DNA of 64,000 bases from Bradyrhizobium sp. KBS0727 (GCF_005937885.2 NZ_CP042176.1:5823501-5887500), one strand, 5' to 3'. Counted from the stretch's first letter, positions 35,127-44,224 are shown. The notes: a model not told the origin generated them from the sequence alone. A program made the numbers and translations.

Positions 35127-35939
35127 CTAGTTCTCGCGCGTAGCGAAGCCAGCCGGTGCCGGCCCGTTATAAGTAACCACCGAAGCTGCTGCGTCGCTCA
35201 GCAAGAAGCCGATTGGGGACGTCTGCTCTTCAAGTAGATGACCAACGAGGCTTGCGGTTCTTGCCAGAATGGGCACCCCTCTGAGCGCTAGTAACGGATA
35301 CCCCGCATCAAGAAGACTGCTGGCGATCGCACTGGAGATATTAAGTACGAGTCTCCTACCGGCGATTTCCGGGATGGCGACATCAACAGCAAGAGCTGCA
35401 TCGGTGTAGCGACCCGCAATGCCTTCCTGTCGTGCAATCGCGAGGAGGTGCTGCGCGCGAGGATCTCGCTCCTTGTAATAAGGATGGCCATAACCGGGAA
35501 TGGCCTTTCTATCCGCGCGATAGCGTTTGACTATTACCCGCGCAGCTTCCTGTGTAGGTACATTCTGAGATCTTTCGACATCAAGAATCTGTTCGAAGAG
35601 CTTGCCCGCTCCTTCCGCCGCTCCGAGAATAACCGAGCCGCAACCGAGCAGACCAGCCGCGACCGCCCCCTGCAATGCCTCGGGAGCCGCGGCCAGCGTC
35701 ATGCGGCTTGCTTGAACGCTTGGAACCATACCGTGCTCGGCTAACGCAACAAGCGCTGCGTCCAGCATGCGGCGCTGTGCATCGCTCGGCAACACTCCCG
35801 CAATAAGCAACCAAATGTGGTCGGTGAACGAGATCTTTCCAACCAACTCATTTACGAGATCGTACCCGCGAACCACCATGGTTTCGGAGTTCGATCCGGA
35901 TATCTTCGTCGTTGCCGGACCGTTCGAACTAATCTTCAT
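35127..35939 (-). CDS. Citrate synthase-like citryl-CoA lyase family protein
   Basis: 270 residues of the citrate-synthase superfamily, short like citryl-CoA lyase-type members. It has VRGYDLVNELVGKISFTDHI, then AIPGYGHPYYKERDPRAQHL (the conserved histidine/arginine catalytic segment), and NISSAIASSLLDAGYP. These enzymes cleave or form citryl-CoA-like thioesters. Beside CaiB and LigAB it may replace the aldolase step of the 4,5-cleavage route. ATG 35939 is chosen, with AAGGAAG just upstream. That ribosome site lies in the 3' end of a decayed MFS gene. Confidence 0.85.
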   Translation of the reverse strand: MKISSNGPATTKISGSNSETMVVRGYDLVNELVGKISFTDHIWLLIAGVLPSDAQRRMLDAALVALAEHGMVPSVQASRMTLAAAPEALQGAVAAGLLGCGSVILGAAEGAGKLFEQILDVERSQNVPTQEAARVIVKRYRADRKAIPGYGHPYYKERDPRAQHLLAIARQEGIAGRYTDAALAVDVAIPEIAGRRLVLNISSAIASSLLDAGYPLLALRGVPILARTASLVGHLLEEQTSPIGFLLSDAAASVVTYNGPAPAGFATREN

Positions 35940-36042
35940 GATCTGCTTCCTTAATCGCCAACGGCTTACCACGCGTTTCGGGAAGGAAACCGTCGTAACT
36001 ATTGCTAATGCAGCTCGTTGCGAGCAACACCGCCGCTTGGCC
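35931..36042 (-). pseudogene. 3' remnant of an MFS transporter gene
   Basis: In one minus-strand frame the segment encodes GQAAVLLATSCISNSYDGFL followed by PETRGKPLAIKEADHED and a stop. This parallels FGQAAMLLSTIYIIGIV and FFLPETRGEPLP at the end of the intact carrier at 29157-30494. The old stop overlaps the start of the lyase gene, so an ancestral carrier-lyase operon probably lost its carrier by deletion between 36042 and operator B. Confidence 0.75.
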
Positions 36043-36100
36043 TGCTCCGTCACGCGACTTCGAGCGCCGACTAATTTCTTTACGATGTTAGGCTGCTGCG

Positions 36101-36140
36101 CAATCGACAAATTTTGCCCGTCTGATTAGATTGTCTAATC
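36101..36140 (-). promoter_or_regulatory. LysR-type composite operator, copy B
   Basis: CAATCGACAAATTTTG (36101-36116) and the perfect palindrome GATTAGATTGTCTAATC (36124-36140), spaced exactly as in copy A. It lies about 160 bp upstream of the lyase gene and drives, by inference, the lyase, CaiB, LigB, LigA and MDR genes. Confidence 0.78.
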
Positions 36141-36278
36141 GTATCCCACTCAGTTTGAAACGCTGCAGCGCCCAACGCAGGCTTGGCGCTTGAGTTGCCT
36201 GAATTGTGCGGCACGAGTCGTCGAAAAGGTTCAGGCCTTACGATCGAGGCTCGGAGCTGTGGCTGAGGGTCCCGTGTC

Positions 36279-37589
36279 TCATCGCTCTTCGGACAGCGGC
36301 GGCATCTTGAGCCATATTAGGAGCACCGCGGCAACGAGACTCAACGGAGCAATGCTTGAGGTCACCTGGCCGGGATTCAATCCAATGCTCAACAACAGCC
36401 CTCCCAACAAGGGGCCGAGGACAGCACCCACGCGACCGATACCAATAGCGACACCAGTTCCGGTCACCCGGACGTTGGTCGGAAATCCACGCGCGAACAA
36501 TGCATACAATCCACTGACACACGCAAAGATCGCCATCCCTAGAATGAACACCCCTGCACGTATCACCATCAAGTCCTTCGGTAGATAACTGAAAGTGAAC
36601 ATAAATAGTGCGGAAAGTACAAGGACACACGTCACAAGCCGCTTCAAACCAACAGGGCCCGAGATATATCCGAACAGTAATCCCCCTATCACCCCTCCAA
36701 TGTTGAAGATCACCGCGGTCCGGATCGCGCTTGATTGGTCGAAGCCCATTCCGGTCAAGAGCTGCGGCAGCCAACCGGCGAAGAAGTAGAACGCCATCAC
36801 GTGGAGGAAATAGGAGAGAGTCATGATGGTCGCAGGGCCGCGGACATCCGCACCGAAAAGAGCGCGAAAGCCCGAACTGCGTCTGAAAGACACGACTTGC
36901 GGTGATTCGTGCGACAACGGATGTCCCATGCGTTCAAGAATACGATTAATTTTGGCGAGCGCATCCGGCTTACCGCTCTCTGCCAAATAGTGGATCGACT
37001 CTGGAATACTGCGCCATACAATCGGAACAGCAAGAGCGGTCATGACCCCGCCGAACATGAAGATCGCACGCCAGTCGGATATCTGAACCAGCTCAGCCGC
37101 GACCAGCCCTCCTAGTAGAGCTCCTAGCGGAAATCCAGAGGCCACGAGACTGACCGCCAGGTCGCGACGGCGTTCGTTAGCAAACTCCGCCGTGACAGCA
37201 TTGAGCGTGCTGAGCATTCCGCCAATCCCGAGACCGGTCAGGAAGCGCCAAATGCCAACAAGCGATAGCGAACCGGCAGCGGCGGCGAGCAGCATACCGA
37301 CCGTCATCAGGACGAGGGAGATCAAGATCGTGGGTCGCCGGCCATATCGGTCAGCGAGGGGGGATATTAGCAACGATCCTACCCCCATCCCGGCGAGCCC
37401 CGCTGAAATCACAACACCAAGCGCGGCGGGGGACGCCCCCCATTCAGTAGCCATGCCTGGTGCCGCAAAAGTCACAGCCAGCACGTCGAAGCCGTCAAGT
37501 CCGTTGAGAACGAAAGCCGATCCGATGGCGACTATTTGTACGAAACTCATTGGTGCCGACGACAGTATCTGCAATGACGTTCTTGACAT
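36279..37589 (-). CDS. MFS transporter, aromatic acid:H+ symporter-like
   Basis: 436 residues, 12 predicted membrane spans. FVLNGLDGFDVLAVTFAAP in helix 1 has the G-X-D-G-F/Y-D pattern of aromatic acid carriers, and ADRYGRRPTILI is the loop 2-3 signature. The C-terminus is LIWLKMPPLSEER. It is 330 bp downstream of the FAD hydroxylase gene on the same strand, so it may be part of the same regulated unit or have its own promoter. Confidence 0.88.
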   Translation of the reverse strand: MSRTSLQILSSAPMSFVQIVAIGSAFVLNGLDGFDVLAVTFAAPGMATEWGASPAALGVVISAGLAGMGVGSLLISPLADRYGRRPTILISLVLMTVGMLLAAAAGSLSLVGIWRFLTGLGIGGMLSTLNAVTAEFANERRRDLAVSLVASGFPLGALLGGLVAAELVQISDWRAIFMFGGVMTALAVPIVWRSIPESIHYLAESGKPDALAKINRILERMGHPLSHESPQVVSFRRSSGFRALFGADVRGPATIMTLSYFLHVMAFYFFAGWLPQLLTGMGFDQSSAIRTAVIFNIGGVIGGLLFGYISGPVGLKRLVTCVLVLSALFMFTFSYLPKDLMVIRAGVFILGMAIFACVSGLYALFARGFPTNVRVTGTGVAIGIGRVGAVLGPLLGGLLLSIGLNPGQVTSSIAPLSLVAAVLLIWLKMPPLSEER

Positions 37590-37917
37590 TGTTTCCAGTT
37601 CCCTCTGATCGCTGCAGCAAGACCTCTTCCGAGTTGCACAATGATGTGTGAACGGACCGAAGAGTTCGTATCAAAAAATGAGTGCGGGTCGACAATTGGT
37701 CAGGTGCGGACCGGCTACACGGCTTCAAGCGTCGACTGGCTTCTTTGCCAGGCGACGCGCCTATGAAACCGGCAAGGTTTGTAAGTTTATGGTGGTTGAT
37801 TACGTCGGCTCATCCGTATTCTTGGAAATCTGAGCCTTCTTGAAGCCGTAGATGGGATAGTGCATGCCCCGCTCACACGGATGATGCGGACGGTTGCGAG
37901 CATCGAAGCCACCCGGT
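37590..37917. other. Intergenic between FAD hydroxylase and MFS gene
   Basis: 328 bp without a recognised gene. No copy of the LysR or GntR composite elements occurs here. A GTCGACAATTGGTC sequence around 37687 is only a distant resemblance to the CAATCGAC block and is not called. Confidence 0.4.
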
Positions 37918-39612
37918 TCAGTGCCTTGACCGGGATGGATGGCTACCGCCGGTGACACACTCGATGAGACGGCCAGCATCAGCGGGCGGAGCATTGCCTC
38001 GCCAAGCGACATGCTGGTCCGAGCGCACGAGCACAAGATCGCGCTCATAGAGGTCGCGCGCCGCACGGCTCGGAACGTCGAGTACGGTCAGCGGAACTCG
38101 ACGCGCCTTCGCGGCTTCGGCGATCGATCCGTCATCCACCGCTGTCCCACCAAGTCGCAGCAACGTGAACCCGGGCCCGAGCCTGTCGAACAGTGAGCTC
38201 CCACTGCCGCGCCCCGCGTCAAGCCATACATGAGGTGTGCGGCCGCCCGGGATACTCGTTGGAATATATTGGCTGTAGGTTTCCGCTGGCGCTGCCTCAT
38301 CGGAAGCAACGATCGGGGAGCCGTCATATCGCGCGCCGAGTTGAACGCCGACGGAAGCAAACTGCTCGCCAAAGCCCTGCAGGAATTCTCCAACCGCCGC
38401 GCGCTCGACCGCGCCTTGCGCAGTATTCTCTTCCAGTTGGTCCGTCACCGCCACATCGCCAACATTGCGCGCAAGATCGCGCGCAGCGCGGGTGTTGCGC
38501 TCGGCTATGAACTTTCGTTCGATCTCGTATGAGGCGAGGAGATCGTGGCCACCCCACCCCTTCACAGCCGCGGCCAACTTCCACGAAAGATTGGCTGCAT
38601 CGTCGATTCCAGTATTCATGCCGAAGCCGCCCGTTGGGGTAAACAGATGGGCCGCATCACCCGCCAAAACTACTCGTCCCCGACCAAACCTTTCCGCCAC
38701 TAACGCGACGCCAGCAGTCCAAGGGCTATGATCGATCAGTTCAACTGGGATGGGCGCACCAGCGCTGCGCTGAACCTGCTCGACGATCGCCTCCGGATTG
38801 ACGGGGGCCGAGGGAGTCGCCAGCTTCGTGAACATCAGGAATTCTGCATGACCGTCGAGCGCAATCAGTGTCGTGCGCATCTCGGCGTTAACGATCCAGT
38901 ACTGAAAGGCTGGCCTATCCGCGAGGAACGTGCGATGCAGCGTAGGCGCCCTGAGATAGGTCGCAAGCATCGCCCCGCCGAAGTAAGCCTGATCCAGTTT
39001 ACTGAAACCGCTATAGGCGATACCGAGGCCCCGCCGAACCATGCTGCGGGCACCATCGCAGCCGACGAGATATTGGCACCGCCAGCGCTCTGCTTGTCCC
39101 TCATTGGGGCAAGCGGTCAGCCTCACGAAGTCGGCATCCTGGTCAAAATCAAGAACCGTCCATCCCCTCCGAAAATCTATCCCGGGTCGATTCTTGGCCC
39201 GCTCGAAGACCAGATTCTCGACGTACATTTGATTCGCGCGAAGGATCGGCTCGGGGAACTGATCGAGTTCGTCCGAGGCCGCCACGCTGCGTTGCTTCTC
39301 GCGCTCCGATGGCATCGACAAGCGGGCCAGTTCGAATCCATTCAGCCTGGTCAGGTAGCGCACATCGGTTGGATAGTCCGGCGGCAGCCCAAGAGCGCGA
39401 ATCGCCCCGGACAGACCGAGCCGCCGATAGTGTTCCATAGTACGGGCGTTTTGCGTGCTGCCTTTCGGATGCATGCGGGATTCGAGTTCAGTGTTGAATA
39501 GGGCGACCGAAACACCCTGCTGCTCAAGAAGCAGCGCCAGCACCATCCCAACTGGGCCGGCCCCGACAATTGCGACATCCACAATGTGATCGATCTCACC
39601 GGCCAATGTCAT
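37918..39612 (-). CDS. FAD-dependent aromatic hydroxylase (PheA/MhpA-like)
   Basis: 564 residues of the class A flavin hydroxylases. FAD motifs are AIVGAGPVGMVLALLLEQQG, GCDGARSMVRRGLG and VVLAGDAAHLFTPTGGFGMN. The last 160 residues form a thioredoxin-like C-terminal domain (GRTPHVWLDAGRGSGSSLFD). It likely hydroxylates an aromatic ring using NAD(P)H and O2. ATG 39612 (MTLAGEIDHIVDVAIVGAG) is chosen; upstream in-frame sequence to 39867 includes operator C. Transcribed divergently from lysR at 40020. Confidence 0.9.
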   Translation of the reverse strand: MTLAGEIDHIVDVAIVGAGPVGMVLALLLEQQGVSVALFNTELESRMHPKGSTQNARTMEHYRRLGLSGAIRALGLPPDYPTDVRYLTRLNGFELARLSMPSEREKQRSVAASDELDQFPEPILRANQMYVENLVFERAKNRPGIDFRRGWTVLDFDQDADFVRLTACPNEGQAERWRCQYLVGCDGARSMVRRGLGIAYSGFSKLDQAYFGGAMLATYLRAPTLHRTFLADRPAFQYWIVNAEMRTTLIALDGHAEFLMFTKLATPSAPVNPEAIVEQVQRSAGAPIPVELIDHSPWTAGVALVAERFGRGRVVLAGDAAHLFTPTGGFGMNTGIDDAANLSWKLAAAVKGWGGHDLLASYEIERKFIAERNTRAARDLARNVGDVAVTDQLEENTAQGAVERAAVGEFLQGFGEQFASVGVQLGARYDGSPIVASDEAAPAETYSQYIPTSIPGGRTPHVWLDAGRGSGSSLFDRLGPGFTLLRLGGTAVDDGSIAEAAKARRVPLTVLDVPSRAARDLYERDLVLVRSDQHVAWRGNAPPADAGRLIECVTGGSHPSRSRH

Positions 39613-39720
39613 GTCATCCTTGGGTACGTCGACGACCCTCGTTGAGGCTACGCAAGCCGAGGGCAGCCGCTTCAGTCCTTTTGCGTTTGTTCGAGCTTTC
39701 GAAATTATTGAGTGCTTACG

Positions 39721-39760
39721 CAATCGACAAATTTTGACATTCCTATTAGTTTCTCTAATC
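39721..39760 (-). promoter_or_regulatory. LysR-type composite operator, copy C
   Basis: CAATCGACAAATTTTG (39721-39736) plus ATTAG-N5-CTAAT (39745-39759), again at offsets 24 and 34. It sits between the FAD hydroxylase start (39612) and the divergent lysR start (40020), the classical location for a LysR-bound site. On the minus strand TTGTCG and a TAATTT 17 bp further could form -35 and -10 boxes. Confidence 0.75.
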
Positions 39761-40019
39761 GTATCGGCTCGCCTTCGTTCCCAAAGACACCGGCCAAGGC
39801 GACTGGAACCATTGAGCTTCTCCGACACATCCTGCGACGATACGTTCAGCCCCCATTTGGGCTCCATCCCAACGAGAAGAGCCCCGCCGGCGGCTCATCT
39901 CCCAACGACTGAGCGTGTAGAGATTGCGCTCGATATTCGGATGAAAGTTTCTTAGTAACATAATAGCATTCACACCGAGCGTTCGAGGTATTCGTTCGGT
40001 CAGCGCATGAGGCATTGAT

Positions 40020-40937
40020 ATGCGTACGCCACTTCCAAGTCTTATCAGTCTTTGTGCATTTGAGGCAGCCGCTCGACATCGCAGCTTCCGACGTGCCGCA
40101 ATCGAATTGAACATCACGCAGGGAGCCATCAGCCAGCGAATCAAAGGGCTAGAGACGCTTGTAGGTACTGCGCTTTTTTATCGCGAAAACAATACAATCC
40201 GCCTCACCGACACGGGGAGCGAATACTTGCGCTCCGCTCGCGTCGCGATCACGGAGCTAATGGCCGCAACGGATCGGGCGGCGGGTCGACAACGGGAGGA
40301 CACACTTACGATATGTAGCTTGGGTACATTTGCCCACAAATGTTTGATTCCAATTCTGGAAAGCTTTCGCACGCTATATCCAAAAATTTCGCTGCGGCTT
40401 CGGACGGGATTTCCTTTTGAACAAGTCGCGCCGAACGATTCGGATTTGTCAATTCTTTATGGGTTAGGAGACTGGCCAGGTATGAGCTCATGGAAAATCC
40501 ACGATGAAGAACTATTCCCTGTCTGCAGCCCCTCGTTATTGCACGGGCGACGCGCTCTGAAGCGGCCAAGCGATCTCCGTTTCCATACCATCATTCGAAC
40601 ATCCTCTCCTCTCCTACTCAGAGATGATTGGCCTCTTTGGCTGGCAGAAGCCGGCATCGCGAAGGCAAGTTTTCGGGATGAGATCTCCTGTGATCTTCTG
40701 AATCCAACGTTTCAGCTCGCTATTAATGGCTTAGGTGTTGCCATGGGGCGAAGCGGCGTCGTTCAATTCGATCTAGAGAACAAGCTATTGGTTGAGCCAT
40801 TTGACATACGCTTACCATCTGCACTCGCCTACTACGTTGTAGTGCCAGAAGCTCGGGCGAATTCTCCGAAGATTCAACGTTTCGTCACGTGGTTATTGAA
40901 GGAGTTTGGACGGACGATCGACAAGAAGATAGTTTGA
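40020..40937 (+). CDS. LysR-family transcriptional regulator (GcvA-like)
   Basis: 305 residues. The N-terminal winged helix is LPSLISLCAFEAAARHRSFR with the recognition part AAIELNITQGAISQRIKGLE, and the linker helix follows. The effector domain (LTICSLGTFAHKCLIPILES onward) is complete to LLKEFGRT. It is the only intact LysR gene in the window and lies beside operator C, divergent from a catabolic gene, so it is the best candidate for the regulator of operators A-D. Base composition is somewhat more AT-rich than its neighbours. Confidence 0.92.
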   Translation: MRTPLPSLISLCAFEAAARHRSFRRAAIELNITQGAISQRIKGLETLVGTALFYRENNTIRLTDTGSEYLRSARVAITELMAATDRAAGRQREDTLTICSLGTFAHKCLIPILESFRTLYPKISLRLRTGFPFEQVAPNDSDLSILYGLGDWPGMSSWKIHDEELFPVCSPSLLHGRRALKRPSDLRFHTIIRTSSPLLLRDDWPLWLAEAGIAKASFRDEISCDLLNPTFQLAINGLGVAMGRSGVVQFDLENKLLVEPFDIRLPSALAYYVVVPEARANSPKIQRFVTWLLKEFGRTIDKKIV

Positions 40938-41218
40938 TTGAGCGTCGCGAGGACTGAACGTTCTGGAACGATGACGGCGACACGCGCGTGACAGAGCGCC
41001 CCCTCGACATTAGCTTCTTTGAAAACTGGTAGATCGATTTGAAAGAGGCGTTTGAAGCTAACCAAAGTCGGCTCCATTTGAGTTATAATTGTCAAATCAA
41101 TTATCTATGCGGTCCAATCAGCGCTCGCTTAGTTTGCAGTTCTAGCGACTTCAACAAGCAGGTCGGGAATATTGGCAACGATTCCGAATTTGGCGGCGCC
41201 CATGAGCTGAGCTTCGTC

Positions 41219-42196
41219 CTAGTTGAACTTGACGTTGCTCTGCGCCGCAAAACTCTTCCAGAACTCCGTCTGGTCAGCAATAAAATGTGTAAACTCTGCT
41301 GGCTTTTTGTACGAGATCACCAGTCCAATCTCCGCTAAACGTTTGCGAATATCATCGCGTTCGAGGACACGCTGAAGTGCTTCCGCGAGGATCCCGACGA
41401 TGTACGCCGGAGTTTTAGCCGGCGCTACAAGCCCGGTCCAGTATCCGGCCTCCATAGGGAACCCAGCTTCCTCCATAGTCATCACATCCGGCAACAGAGG
41501 AAAACGGGTTTTGGCTGCTATCGCCAAGGGAACTAGTGTTCCAGATTGAATATGCTGCATCGAAACAATCGGGCTGACGAACATCGATTTGATGTGACCC
41601 GCTACCAGATCATTTATGGCAGGCGCTCCCCCTTTGTAGGGAACATGCAGCAGATCGATGCCGCCGACACGCGCCTTGAACAGCTCGACGGCAAGATGAG
41701 ATGCGCTGCCGTACCCCACCGATCCGTAGGTGAGTGGTGCCTCTACTTCCTTTCTTGCCAACTCAACGAATTCCTTCACAGACTTAACCGGCACGGATTT
41801 GTGAACCGAGAGAATAACCGGAGCATTCCCGATCAGTCCAATGGGAGCGAAGTCTTTTAGACTATCGTACGGAAGGTTCTTGAAAGCTAATGGGTTCGTT
41901 GCATGACTATCGGTGATCGCCAAAAGCGTATAGCCATCGGCGTCCGCGCGCGCCACACTGCTTGTCGCGATTGTCCCTCCGGCACCGGGTCTGCTCTCTA
42001 TGATAAATGGCTGATGAAGCTCAGCCGACATCGCTTCGCAAACGACTCGCATGACGATGTCCACCAACCCGCCTGCTGGATATGGCACAGTCACTTTGAT
42101 CGGGGAGTTTGGATACTCCGCTCCCATGGCGTTGCCGAGAAACATTGACAGGGTTGCGCACGCAACCAAAAATAGCGTTCGAAGCGAAGTATTCAT
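41219..42196 (-). CDS. TctC-type tripartite tricarboxylate transporter binding protein, orphan
   Basis: 325 residues. A signal peptide (MNTSLRTLFLVACATLSMFL...MGAEYPN) precedes the Bug-family pattern: PIKVTVPYPAGGLVDIVMRV, SRPGAGGTIATSSVARADAD and HVPYKGGAPAINDLVAGHIK. No TctA or TctB membrane genes are adjacent. It is the last gene of the meta-cleavage operon, 46 bp after the amidohydrolase. Orphan Bug proteins often deliver ligands to sensors or shared transporters. Confidence 0.9.
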   Translation of the reverse strand: MNTSLRTLFLVACATLSMFLGNAMGAEYPNSPIKVTVPYPAGGLVDIVMRVVCEAMSAELHQPFIIESRPGAGGTIATSSVARADADGYTLLAITDSHATNPLAFKNLPYDSLKDFAPIGLIGNAPVILSVHKSVPVKSVKEFVELARKEVEAPLTYGSVGYGSASHLAVELFKARVGGIDLLHVPYKGGAPAINDLVAGHIKSMFVSPIVSMQHIQSGTLVPLAIAAKTRFPLLPDVMTMEEAGFPMEAGYWTGLVAPAKTPAYIVGILAEALQRVLERDDIRKRLAEIGLVISYKKPAEFTHFIADQTEFWKSFAAQSNVKFN

Positions 42197-42242
42197 TGCA
42201 ACCTCGAATTCTCTGGATGCCGATCTAGTGATAGTCGCCTTA

Positions 42243-43208
42243 CTAGGAACTACCGAGCTTGAAAACTCGTTTTGCGTTCCCGCGGTATACCTTCTCAAGA
42301 TCAGCGTTACTCAGGAGTCCGCTTTCGAGGTTCTGTAGAAACGCGGGCCCGAGATCGAATGGATAGTCCGTCGCAAATAGGATGCGGTCCGCGCCGAGCG
42401 ACATGAGAGCTCCTGTCAAAGTCGCCGGTGAAACGTTGCCGCTCGTCGTTATGAACAGGTTGTGTCGTATGTAGAAGTTGAGCGGATGTTTGGCCTTGTG
42501 ACCAGCGTAGAGTTGCCACCCCTGATCAAAACGCTCCATGGAGAATGGCAAAAGCTCACCCATGTGGCCGAGGATCATCATCGCCTTCGGATAGGCGTCG
42601 AACACGCCGCTGCAAATGATTCGGAGTGCATGCGTCGCCGTCTCCACGGTCCAATTCCAGGTGGGGCCTAGGATGTCTGGATAACCATCGTAGGCCTTAA
42701 GTTGATCGGGTGGAGAAGACCAAGGGTGAAGATAGATCGGAACGTCTAGCTCCTGAGCCGCCTCCCAAAGCGGCCAGTACTTCTTCTCATCCAGATATTG
42801 CCCATGCGTGTGCCCATTTACCATGGCTCCGCGAAATCCGAGCTTGGTTACACAGCGCCTAAACTCGGCGATCGAGGCCGCGGCGTCCTGAAGCGGCAGC
42901 GCGGCGAATCCAGAGAATCGGTCAGGATGACTCTTGATGCGCTCCGCAAGAATATCGTTCATGCGTCGCGCCATCTCGACCGCGCGAGCAGTGTCAGGAT
43001 CGAGCTGAACGCTGCCGAAATTGAAGCAAGACAAGATGGATCGCTCTATACCCTGCTTGTCCATGTCCGCAAGGCGGCCCGCATCCAAGTCCCAGAACTT
43101 GGGCAAGACCTTGTCAAAGGACTCGCTGGAGACGCCCTTCACGAGCAGACGGAAATAGTCATCAAGCTCGCGCAGGAGGAAATGTTCTTCGATAGCGATC
43201 TTGTCCAT
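42243..43208 (-). CDS. ACMSD-type amidohydrolase (decarboxylase-like), copy 2
   Basis: 321 residues, close paralogue of the gene at 24741-25709 throughout: KIAIEEHFLLRELDDYF, FAALPLQD, YLHPWSSPPDQLKAYDGYP, LGHMGELLPFSMERFDQGW and LFATDYPFDLGPAFLQNLES. By eye about nine residues in ten are the same. GGAGACAAGAAT precedes ATG 43208. It follows the VOC dioxygenase gene (112 bp apart) in the meta-cleavage operon, consistent with a role in processing or decarboxylating an aromatic or ring-cleavage acid. Confidence 0.9.
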   Translation of the reverse strand: MDKIAIEEHFLLRELDDYFRLLVKGVSSESFDKVLPKFWDLDAGRLADMDKQGIERSILSCFNFGSVQLDPDTARAVEMARRMNDILAERIKSHPDRFSGFAALPLQDAAASIAEFRRCVTKLGFRGAMVNGHTHGQYLDEKKYWPLWEAAQELDVPIYLHPWSSPPDQLKAYDGYPDILGPTWNWTVETATHALRIICSGVFDAYPKAMMILGHMGELLPFSMERFDQGWQLYAGHKAKHPLNFYIRHNLFITTSGNVSPATLTGALMSLGADRILFATDYPFDLGPAFLQNLESGLLSNADLEKVYRGNAKRVFKLGSS

Positions 43209-43320
43209 ATTCTTGTCTCCGGATTTTCTGGTGAATTTGCAACAGCATTCCACGAGCTGGGCAAAGAGTGTCGTCGTCAGGAAGACGGCCTGCGCCGCAG
43301 TAGCCCCTCGCCCACCTTGG

Positions 43321-44211
43321 TCAATATCCCTGCAAAAGAAAGTTGCTCGGAATGGCCGGACCCCAAACGTCACGCCGTCCGGGGCCCTCCCACGTCTTCG
43401 GACGTTGAGGATGGTCTTCGTGCCACGGCTTGGGGTCAAAATGGCCAAGATCCTCGCAAGACATCTTATCAAGTTCTGTATACAGCTCGATCATTAGATC
43501 GTCGGTGTTCAGATGATAGGTCGCGATGTTGTGCCCAGGGCCGTGGCGAACCGGACCCCAAATTATCTCGAGCTTCTCACGGCCAAGAACGTCGCACGAC
43601 GCCGTTAGATGAGCTGCATCGCGCATTTCGAACGCGAAATGGTGCATTCGGCGCCCATCAGCTCGCAGGAAGTTGACTGTGTGGTGGTCAGGACCACAAC
43701 GCATGAAGACGAAAAACCGCTCCACCCAGTCAGAGACGCGGAAGCCAAGAATCCGTTCGTAAAACGCTGCGGTGACTACGGGATCGTCGACGATAAATGC
43801 TACGTGCCCGAGCTTAAATGGAGCAATTCCGATGGGCCCCGCCAGCTTCGCAAACGTGGCTGCGGTAAAGAGCTCTATCTCGGTTCCATTAGGATCGGTG
43901 AATACAAGGACCTTTCCACCGCCAGGCCGCGATTCCTCACGGGTCTGAGCCTTTATCCCATTGCTAGAAAGGGCACGAGCGGCTGCAGCCAGATCTGTCT
44001 GTGGCGGAACTTGAAATGCAAGCTGTTTGCAGCGGCGAGTAGCACCCTGCTCAAGAACCACTGCCAGCTCGCCGGTCCCGGTGCAAAGATACGCTGACGA
44101 GCTGTATCGATCCGCCAAGTGCAAACCCATCACACGCTGATAGTAATCCAGCTGTCGATCCAAGTCTGGAGTTTCAAGCGTAAGGTGGCCAATTCGAGAT
44201 ACCTTGATCAT
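43321..44211 (-). CDS. VOC-family extradiol dioxygenase (type I, catechol 2,3-dioxygenase-like)
   Basis: 296 residues with two VOC domains. The N-terminal domain begins VSRIGHLTLETPDLDRQLDY. The catalytic C-terminal domain has likely iron ligands H136 (KLGHVAFIVDD), H191 (MHHFAFEMRD) and E242 (LMIELYTELD), the spacing expected for type I extradiol enzymes. The gene lies 13 bp after the FAD hydroxylase, which would make the diol. The exact substrate is not determinable. Confidence 0.88.
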   Translation of the reverse strand: MIKVSRIGHLTLETPDLDRQLDYYQRVMGLHLADRYSSSAYLCTGTGELAVVLEQGATRRCKQLAFQVPPQTDLAAAARALSSNGIKAQTREESRPGGGKVLVFTDPNGTEIELFTAATFAKLAGPIGIAPFKLGHVAFIVDDPVVTAAFYERILGFRVSDWVERFFVFMRCGPDHHTVNFLRADGRRMHHFAFEMRDAAHLTASCDVLGREKLEIIWGPVRHGPGHNIATYHLNTDDLMIELYTELDKMSCEDLGHFDPKPWHEDHPQRPKTWEGPGRRDVWGPAIPSNFLLQGY

Positions 44212-44224
44212 AATCCAGCTCCTG

